Positions 6,118 to 11,332 of a stretch of 11,332 nt of DNA are shown piece after piece. The notes below the pieces were generated by a model. It saw nothing but the letters and a program-made list of their open reading frames with translations, was not told where the DNA came from and did not search any database. The translations under genes and the position numbers were made by a program. The stretch is taken from positions 1 to 11,332 of the forward strand of contig DYSK01000070.1 of NCBI GenBank assembly GCA_020718315.1, written 5' to 3'. The first letter of the stretch is position 1; each line of letters starts with the position of its first letter. This DNA is from Draconibacterium orientale (GTDB taxonomy: Bacteria; Bacteroidota; Bacteroidia; Bacteroidales; UBA12170).

Positions 6118-7345
6118 AGAAAACAGAAATATTATTGGCAAAATTCAGTTGCCGCCCTCAAAAAGCGAAAGTGCCCGACTGCTTATTATTGATGCCATTC
6201 TTGGAAAAGAAGATTTGGATATCGAAAACCTCTCCGAAAGTTCGGATACGCTGATTATGAAATCGGCATTGGAATCCCTTTTGCATTTGAAAGGAACCAA
6301 CATTTCGCTCAACCTCGATTTGCGCGATTCGGGTACTGCCATGCGGTTTATCACTGCTTACGCTTCGGGAATCAACGTTAAATCGTATATAACCGGATCC
6401 GAGCGAATGAAACAAAGACCCATTGGTATTTTGGTCGATAAATTAGTAGAGCTCGGAACAAATATTGAATATACCGAAAAAGTAGGTTTTCCGCCCATCC
6501 TTATCGAAGGAAAAAGAATAAAAGGTGGAGAAATAGAAGTGGATGCCACCGTGAGTTCTCAATTTATTTCGGCTTTGCTTTTGATGGCTCCGAAAATGAC
6601 AAATGGACTGAAATTGACACTCTTGGGCGAGGTTAGTTCTGCCCCTTACATCGAAATGACACTGAAAATAATGCAAGAATTTGATATTCAGATTCAAAGA
6701 AAAGAAAATACCATCACCATCGAAAAACAACGCTATCAAAACAAAAAACCTTATCGCGTCGAATCGGACTGGACAGCCGCTTCCTATTGGTACGAAATGG
6801 CGGCCTTTGCAGACGAGCTAGACCTGACACTAATGGGTTTGAAGAAAGAAAGCATGCAGGGCGACCGAGTGATGGCCGAAATAGGAAGTCTTTTTGGAAT
6901 TCATACAGAATTTACCAGCGAAGGCGTTCGTTTGACCAAAACAACAAAGCAAATCAGCCCCTTCAAAATGAATTTCTATGAATTTCCCGATCTAGCTCAA
7001 ACAGCGATTGTGAGTGTAGCCGGATTAAATATTTCGGGCGAATTTACAGGCTTGCAGAATTTACGACTGAAAGAAACCGATCGAATTGCAGCTCTCGAAA
7101 AAGAGCTGAGCGCACTCGGAGCTTCTATCCAGGTTTCGGATGAGAAAATCGTGCTTTCTTCGGCAAAATTAGAAGCCAAAACAAAAATATATTCACATTC
7201 GGATCACCGCATGGCAATGGCTTTTGCCCCATTGAGCATGCTTTTGGGAGAATTAAAAATTGATAATCCATCGGTTGTAAACAAATCGTATCCCAACTTT
7301 TGGAAAGATTTGGAAAGCGTAGGATTTCGACTTAAACAGGATTAA
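6098..7345 (+). CDS. aroA: 3-phosphoshikimate 1-carboxyvinyltransferase (EPSP synthase)
   Basis: A 415-residue enzyme joining PEP and shikimate-3-phosphate to give EPSP, the sixth step of the shikimate pathway. Motifs in order: PPSKSESAR (K22, S23, R27: substrate and PEP contacts), RDSGTAMR (76-83, PEP loop), MKQRPIG (104-110), SSQFISALL (153-161, shikimate phosphate contacts), FPDLAQT (297-303, with the catalytic Asp), KETDRI (325-330) and HSDHRMAM (367-374). All key residues are present. The PEP loop reads GTAMRF where E. coli has GTAMRP; Phe here is, to my recollection, common in Bacteroidota. Somewhat shorter than E. coli AroA (427). The ATG at 6098 lies inside the end of aroB in another frame; no closer alternative start keeps the first strand. 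Confidence 0.96.
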   Translation: MALTISKENRNIIGKIQLPPSKSESARLLIIDAILGKEDLDIENLSESSDTLIMKSALESLLHLKGTNISLNLDLRDSGTAMRFITAYASGINVKSYITGSERMKQRPIGILVDKLVELGTNIEYTEKVGFPPILIEGKRIKGGEIEVDATVSSQFISALLLMAPKMTNGLKLTLLGEVSSAPYIEMTLKIMQEFDIQIQRKENTITIEKQRYQNKKPYRVESDWTAASYWYEMAAFADELDLTLMGLKKESMQGDRVMAEIGSLFGIHTEFTSEGVRLTKTTKQISPFKMNFYEFPDLAQTAIVSVAGLNISGEFTGLQNLRLKETDRIAALEKELSALGASIQVSDEKIVLSSAKLEAKTKIYSHSDHRMAMAFAPLSMLLGELKIDNPSVVNKSYPNFWKDLESVGFRLKQD

Positions 7346-7410
7346 CCGTCGATCGATATAAAATCTGTGGTTTGTATTGATTTTTAGCTCTCTGCTTCGT
7401 AATATTTTTT

Positions 7411-7418
7411 TACTTTTG
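7411..7418 (+). promoter_or_regulatory. Candidate -7 box of the sucAB promoter
   Basis: TACTTTTG matches TAnnTTTG, 61 bp ahead of the sucA ATG. No TTG or TTTG is seen at the usual 17-23 bp upstream, so only half of the promoter is recognisable. The implied leader is about 55-60 nt and contains the hairpin at 7431-7451. Confidence 0.5.
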
Positions 7419-7430
7419 TTGATAATTTAT

Positions 7431-7451
7431 AATCGTTTTAAATAAACGATT
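7431..7451 (+). promoter_or_regulatory. Hairpin in the sucA leader
   Basis: AATCGTTT (7431-7438), loop TAAAT, AAACGATT (7444-7451): a perfect 8-bp stem just downstream of the candidate -7 box and about 28 nt ahead of sucA. It is not followed by a T-run long enough or close enough to be a clear terminator. It could be a dyad operator or a transcript-stabilising stem. Confidence 0.45.
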
Positions 7452-7479
7452 TCATACCATTTAATTTTTTTGCACAACA

Positions 7480-10290
7480 ATGATAGATAAATATTCCTAT
7501 TTGAATGCCAATCCACAAGAAATTGAAGATTTGTATCAACAATTTCTTCAAAATCCGGAAACGGTAGAATATGGATGGCGAAAATTTTTTGAGGGATTCG
7601 AATTTTTTAAGAACGACTTCTCCCAACAGGCCGAAAGCGTTTCTTCGTCCGAATACAAGGTGATCAATTTGATTGAAGATTACCGCAAACGCGGCCATTT
7701 GTTTACCAAAACAAACCCGGTTCGTACACGCCGTCATTATGAACCTTCGCTCGACTATAAAAACTTTGGTTTAGAAGAAGCTGATTTGGAGAAAAATTTC
7801 GAGGCCGGAAAAAAACTCGGTTTGGGCGCAGCAAAACTGAAAGACATTATTCACATGCTCGACCAAACATATTGCGGCTCGGTGGCTGTTGAATATGTTT
7901 ACATCCGAAATTTGGAAGAAATAGCCTGGCTGAAAACCAAAATGGAAAGCAGCCGTAACACGCCAAATTTCACGCTCAACGAAAAACATTCCATTTTAGA
8001 TAAGCTCACGCAAGCTGTTGGTTTCGAAAAGTTTATTCACAAGAAATTTCCCGGTCAGAAACGCTTCTCACTTGAAGGAGCCGAAACACTTATCCCGGCT
8101 TTGGATGCAGCCATCGAAAAAGGAAACGAAATGGGCATTCAGGAATTTATGCTTGGCATGGCTCATCGCGGTCGGCTAAACGTTTTGTCCAATATCATGG
8201 GAAAACCCTATTACAAGATTTTTAGCGAGTTTGAAGGAAACGAATACGAAGAATCCTATTTGCTGGGCGATGTAAAATACCATTTGGGTTTTACTTCCGA
8301 AACAAAAACCCGAAAAGGCCAAGATGTTTTGCTTGTACTTTCGCCCAATCCATCACATTTGGAAGCCGTAAATCCGGTGGTGGAAGGATTGACTCGTGCC
8401 CGAATTGATGATGAGAAAACAACTATTTCAGAAAATTCGATTATCCCAATACTCATCCATGGCGATGCTTCCATTGCCGGACAAGGAATTGTGTATGAAG
8501 TGGCGCAAATGTCGAAACTGAAAGGCTATACAACCGGTGGGACTTTGCATTTGGTCATCAACAACCAAGTGGGATTTACCACCAGCTACCTCGATGCGCG
8601 CACTTCGACTTATTGCACCGACGTTGCAAAAACCATTCAAGCGCCCGTTTTTCATGTAAATGGCGACGATGCCGAAGCAGTGGCTTTTACCACCATCTTG
8701 GCCATGGAATACCGTCAAAAATTCAAGAAAGATATTTTCATCGATTTGTTATGCTATCGAAAATATGGACACAACGAAGGCGACGAACCCCGATTTACAC
8801 AGCCTGTTTTGTATAAAGCCATCGAAAAACACGACGACCCACGTGTAATTTATGCCAATAAGCTGATTGCTCAAGGCGATATAACATTGGATGAAGCACA
8901 GAAAACAGAATCTGCTTTTTATGATTTATTGGAAGACTCGTTGGTAAGTGCCAAAAAGATTACAAGTTCCAAAATGACCTCTTTTCTGGAAAAGGAATGG
9001 TCGGGAATTCGAAAAGCAAAGAAATCCGATTTCGAAAAATCGCCTAATACAGGAGTCGATTTAGGTGTTCTGAAAGAGATTGCTGCAAAATTAACGGATT
9101 TACCCAAAGATCGTGCTTTCTTTAAAAAGATAGAAAGTCTTCAAAAAGCTCGGCACGACATGGTTTTCAAAGATCAAAAGCTCGATTGGGCCATGGGCGA
9201 GTTGTTTGCTTATGCGTCGTTGGTAAACGAAGGAATTCCGGTTCGCATAAGCGGCCAAGATGTTGAAAGGGGCACTTTTTCGCATCGTCATGCTGTTTTC
9301 ACCATCGACGATTCTGTTGACACATATACGCCTTTGCATCATATAAGCGAAAACCAAGCGCCATTTACTATCTACAATTCCTTGCTTTCAGAATACGGAG
9401 TTCTTGGTTTTGAATACGGCTACGCTTTGACATCGCCCAATGCACTCACCATTTGGGAAGCGCAATTTGGCGATTTTAATAACGGAGCTCAAATCATTTT
9501 CGACCAATTCTTGAGCAGTGCCGAAGACAAATGGAACGTTATGAACAACTTGGTTGTTTTATTGCCTCATGGCTACGAAGGTCAAGGGCCGGAACATTCG
9601 AGTGCGCGCATGGAGCGTTTTCTAACACTTTGTGCCGAAAACAATTTTCAAGTGGCCAATCTCACATCACCAGCAAATATGTTTCATATTTTGCGCCGTC
9701 AATTGAAGAGAGAATTCCGTAAACCGCTGATCATTTTCACGCCAAAAAGTCTTTTACGTCATCCGGAGGCCGTTTCCGATTTGAAAGATTTTGCTCAGGG
9801 CGGCTTTCTGGAAGTGATTGACGACAGCAGCGCCGAGATCGAAAAAATCAGAAAAGTAGTCTTCTGTTCCGGAAAAGTTTATTACGATTTGCTGACCGAA
9901 AAGAGAGCCCTCAAAAATGAAGATTTAGCGCTCGTTCGGATAGAACAGTTGTATCCTTTGCCCAAAAAACAGATAGAGAAAATTAGAACAAAATACAAAA
10001 ATGCCCAAACACTCATGTGGGTTCAAGAGGAGCCCTACAATATGGGCGCAAGCCCCTTTATTCGTACAGAGTTGGAACATTTGAATTTGTTTATCGTTGC
10101 TCGTCCATCGTCGGGAAGTCCCGCAACAGGATCGAGCAAATTTCATCAAAAACAGCAGCGGAAAATCGTTGAAAAACCATTTGATGAGTGTGGAGATTGT
10201 CCGCGTATAGGAACAATTTGTAAAATGGCCTGTATTGGCAACAATTGGCAACAATTTAATTTGGAATTAGAACAAAATAAAGCAAAATGA
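7480..10290 (+). CDS. sucA: 2-oxoglutarate dehydrogenase, E1 component
   Basis: A 936-residue thiamine-diphosphate enzyme that decarboxylates 2-oxoglutarate and passes the succinyl group to the lipoyl arm of E2 in the TCA cycle. Features in order: the N-terminal E2-binding segment (residues ~8-35, EDLYQQFLQNPETVEYGWRK), MAHRGRLNVL (227-236), NPSHLEAVNPVVEG, the cofactor loop HGDASIAGQG (327-336), NNQVGFTT (361-368), YGHNEGDEP (429-437) and the pyrimidine-domain block SGQDVERGTFSHRHAVF (591-607). Length matches E. coli SucA (933). After the usual C-terminal block ATGSSKFHQKQQRKIVEKPF there is an extra ~35-residue tail with cysteines C904, C907, C914 and C918 (CX2CX6CX3C), which I do not know from the classical enzyme. 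It overlaps sucB by 4 bp (ATGA), a sign of translational coupling. Confidence 0.96.
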   Translation: MIDKYSYLNANPQEIEDLYQQFLQNPETVEYGWRKFFEGFEFFKNDFSQQAESVSSSEYKVINLIEDYRKRGHLFTKTNPVRTRRHYEPSLDYKNFGLEEADLEKNFEAGKKLGLGAAKLKDIIHMLDQTYCGSVAVEYVYIRNLEEIAWLKTKMESSRNTPNFTLNEKHSILDKLTQAVGFEKFIHKKFPGQKRFSLEGAETLIPALDAAIEKGNEMGIQEFMLGMAHRGRLNVLSNIMGKPYYKIFSEFEGNEYEESYLLGDVKYHLGFTSETKTRKGQDVLLVLSPNPSHLEAVNPVVEGLTRARIDDEKTTISENSIIPILIHGDASIAGQGIVYEVAQMSKLKGYTTGGTLHLVINNQVGFTTSYLDARTSTYCTDVAKTIQAPVFHVNGDDAEAVAFTTILAMEYRQKFKKDIFIDLLCYRKYGHNEGDEPRFTQPVLYKAIEKHDDPRVIYANKLIAQGDITLDEAQKTESAFYDLLEDSLVSAKKITSSKMTSFLEKEWSGIRKAKKSDFEKSPNTGVDLGVLKEIAAKLTDLPKDRAFFKKIESLQKARHDMVFKDQKLDWAMGELFAYASLVNEGIPVRISGQDVERGTFSHRHAVFTIDDSVDTYTPLHHISENQAPFTIYNSLLSEYGVLGFEYGYALTSPNALTIWEAQFGDFNNGAQIIFDQFLSSAEDKWNVMNNLVVLLPHGYEGQGPEHSSARMERFLTLCAENNFQVANLTSPANMFHILRRQLKREFRKPLIIFTPKSLLRHPEAVSDLKDFAQGGFLEVIDDSSAEIEKIRKVVFCSGKVYYDLLTEKRALKNEDLALVRIEQLYPLPKKQIEKIRTKYKNAQTLMWVQEEPYNMGASPFIRTELEHLNLFIVARPSSGSPATGSSKFHQKQQRKIVEKPFDECGDCPRIGTICKMACIGNNWQQFNLELEQNKAK

Positions 10291-10820
10291 TTGTAGAAAT
10301 AAAAGTCCCCACCCCCGGCGAATCCATTACCGAAGTTCAAATAGCTTCTTGGCTTGTTGAAGATGGCGCACTTGTTCAGAAAGATCAAGAGATTGCCGAA
10401 ATAGATTCCGATAAAGCAACATTGAGTCTGAGCGCCGAAGTTTCAGGGAAGATAAAACTTTTGGTTGCCGAAGGCGATACAGTTGGTGTGGGCAGCATTG
10501 CCTGTACAATTGATTCGAGTTTTGAAGTAGCCGAAAAGGCAAAAGTCTCCTATGAGCCAAAAACCGACACACAAGCTACAGAACCCAAAGCGAAAGAACA
10601 AACTAAGATTGATATTGTTGAGAGCGAAAAACCGAAAAGTTTGGAATCGGATATCCATATTTCGCCCTTGGCACGCAAGCTGATGCAAGAAAAAAATATC
10701 AGCGAAAGCGAAATCAACAAATTTTACAAATCGTTACGTTTAGGGACAAAAGATGTTGAGTTTTATATAGAATCGAAGGCAAAAACAACGCAAAAATCAG
10801 AAACAAGTCCGTTGAGTTAG
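10287..10820 (+). CDS. sucB: 2-oxoglutarate dehydrogenase E2, lipoyl and binding-domain part, ended by an in-frame TAG
   Basis: 177 residues from the ATG overlapping the sucA stop. Residues 1-77 form a lipoyl domain: MIVEIKVPTPGESITE at the start and EIDSDKA with the lipoylated Lys at position 43. A charged linker rich in Lys, Glu and Thr follows (~84-122), then a peripheral-subunit-binding domain (~124-163, ISPLARKLMQEKNIS...KDVEFYI) that lacks the usual GTG-x-GGR loop and so is divergent. The frame ends at TAG 10818-10820, before any catalytic domain, yet the same frame continues past it with typical E2 sequence. As it stands the product could be lipoylated and perhaps bind partners but could not transfer succinyl to CoA. 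It is either the first half of a split E2, or one gene with a nonsense codon that is read through, mutated, or a sequencing error. Confidence 0.85.
   Translation: MIVEIKVPTPGESITEVQIASWLVEDGALVQKDQEIAEIDSDKATLSLSAEVSGKIKLLVAEGDTVGVGSIACTIDSSFEVAEKAKVSYEPKTDTQATEPKAKEQTKIDIVESEKPKSLESDIHISPLARKLMQEKNISESEINKFYKSLRLGTKDVEFYIESKAKTTQKSETSPLS
10818..10820 (+). other. In-frame amber codon inside sucB
   Basis: TAG followed by TGG GGC GGC. Both halves of the gene are in frame 3 (10287 and 10854 are both multiples of 3), so one codon change, not a frameshift, separates them. The codons just after it (W G G A R N Q E S K K M S) fit the usual linker leading into the E2 catalytic domain. One base change would turn it into TGG, TCG, TTG, TAT/TAC, CAG, AAG or GAG. 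Confidence 0.9.
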
Positions 10821-10853
10821 TGGGGCGGCGCACGCAATCAAGAGTCAAAAAAA

Positions 10854-11332
10854 ATGTCGCTTCTGCGAAAAAAACTTGCCCAGCGTTTGGTTTCAGTGAA
10901 AAACGAAACGGCCATGCTTACTACTTTTAACGAGGTAAACATGACTCCAATTATCGATATCAGAACGAAATACAAAGAACTATTCAAAGAAAAATACGGT
11001 ATTGGATTGGGCTTTATGCCGTTTTTTACCAAAGCCGTTACAGAAGCTTTGCGCGATTTCCCGCAGATAAATTCGATGCTTGATGGCGACGAAATTGTTC
11101 GTTTCGATTATGCCGATATAAGCGTGGCGGTGAGTTCTCCAAAAGGCTTGCTTGTACCCGTAATTCGGAATGCCGAAACATTGAGTATTGCCGAAATTGA
11201 ACTGACAATCAAAGATTTGGCTGTAAAAGCCCGGAATGGAAAATTGAGTTTGGAGGAAATGAGCGGAGGCACCTTTACGATAACCAATGGGGGCACGTTT
11301 GGTTCTATGCTCTCCACTCCTATCATCAATCC
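10854..11332 (+). CDS. sucB: 2-oxoglutarate dehydrogenase E2, catalytic succinyltransferase part (runs off the right edge)
   Basis: In-frame continuation of sucB after the TAG, open from 10821 to the window end; 10854 is the first ATG and a plausible restart, since MSLLRKKLAQRLVSVKNETA is the normal beginning of the acyltransferase domain. Recognisable blocks are AMLTTFNEVNMTPI, GIGLGFMPFFTKAVTEAL, SVAVSSPKGLLVPVIRNAE, SGGTFTITNGGTFGS and LSTPIINP, all matching SucB rather than pyruvate or branched-chain E2s. This domain builds the 24-subunit E2 core and moves succinyl from lipoate to CoA. The catalytic His-x-x-x-Asp-Gly lies beyond the window, so activity cannot be judged. No stops, frameshifts or drift are seen in the visible ~160 codons, which argues against an old pseudogene. 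No clear Shine-Dalgarno precedes 10854, only an A-rich stretch, the same as for true genes here. Confidence 0.85.
   Translation, partial: MSLLRKKLAQRLVSVKNETAMLTTFNEVNMTPIIDIRTKYKELFKEKYGIGLGFMPFFTKAVTEALRDFPQINSMLDGDEIVRFDYADISVAVSSPKGLLVPVIRNAETLSIAEIELTIKDLAVKARNGKLSLEEMSGGTFTITNGGTFGSMLSTPIIN

Noticed and set aside
6323..6349. Glyphosate-tolerant EPSP synthase from the GTAMRF loop
   Set aside because: The Phe replaces the Pro of E. coli at a position known to affect inhibitor binding, but it is a natural variant that I recall as common in Bacteroidota; tolerance cannot be read from this alone.
10818..10820. Genome-wide reassignment of TAG to an amino acid
   Set aside because: rpmA ends in TAG (4806-4808) at the normal protein length with a strong terminator right after, and the lipoprotein also ends in TAG (289-291). 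TAG works as a stop in this DNA. A local event such as suppression is still possible.
10818..10820. Pyrrolysine or selenocysteine insertion
   Set aside because: Selenocysteine uses TGA, not TAG. Pyrrolysine would need pyl genes not seen here, and the site is a flexible linker with no catalytic need for it; no supporting structure was recognised downstream.
1..11332. CRISPR arrays, transposons, integrases, tRNA or rRNA genes, phage or defence genes
   Set aside because: None seen on either strand; the coding content is housekeeping genes plus a nitrilase, an SnoaL-like protein and a lipoprotein.

Overview
The window is moderately AT-rich, gene-dense chromosomal DNA, most likely from a member of the Bacteroidota. 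Four signs support this: intergenic motifs of the form TAnnTTTG (the -7 box of that phylum) sit ahead of most transcription units, start codons lack clear Shine-Dalgarno sequences, the ATP synthase epsilon subunit is the short one-domain form, and the SucA/SucB sequences have the flavour of that phylum. A 2-oxoglutarate dehydrogenase argues for an organism with a full or nearly full oxidative TCA cycle rather than a strictly fermentative Bacteroides. The phylum is fairly secure; the genus is not resolvable from this window.

Layout. 2-286 (+): C-terminal part of a SnoaL-like/NTF2-fold protein, tail to tail with 289-924 (-), an unrecognised small lipoprotein. The lipoprotein lies directly behind the terminator of atpD-atpC (990-2736, -), so it is probably expressed by read-through of that operon. 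From the same intergenic region a stand-alone nitrilase (2905-3849, +) diverges. A 328-bp gap follows, with a palindrome nested in an inverted repeat and a good promoter for rplU-rpmA (4178-4808, +), which ends in a textbook terminator at 4832-4862. Next come aroB and aroA (5032-7345, +), overlapping by 20 bp and encoding steps 2 and 6 of the shikimate pathway. Last is sucA-sucB (7480 to the right edge, +), encoding E1 and E2 of 2-oxoglutarate dehydrogenase, with an ATGA overlap.

The most notable observation is at sucB. The reading frame is interrupted by one in-frame TAG (10818-10820) exactly in the linker between the lipoyl/E1-E3-binding part and the catalytic acyltransferase part. The frame then continues, well conserved, to the window edge, with an ATG at 10854 that could serve as a new start. 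TAG is used as an ordinary stop in this DNA (rpmA, and apparently the lipoprotein), so a genome-wide code change does not explain it. A split E2, local stop read-through, a fresh nonsense mutation or a sequencing error all remain possible. SucA also carries an unusual four-cysteine C-terminal tail. The rest is ordinary housekeeping; I see no phage, transposon, CRISPR, tRNA or rRNA sequence.
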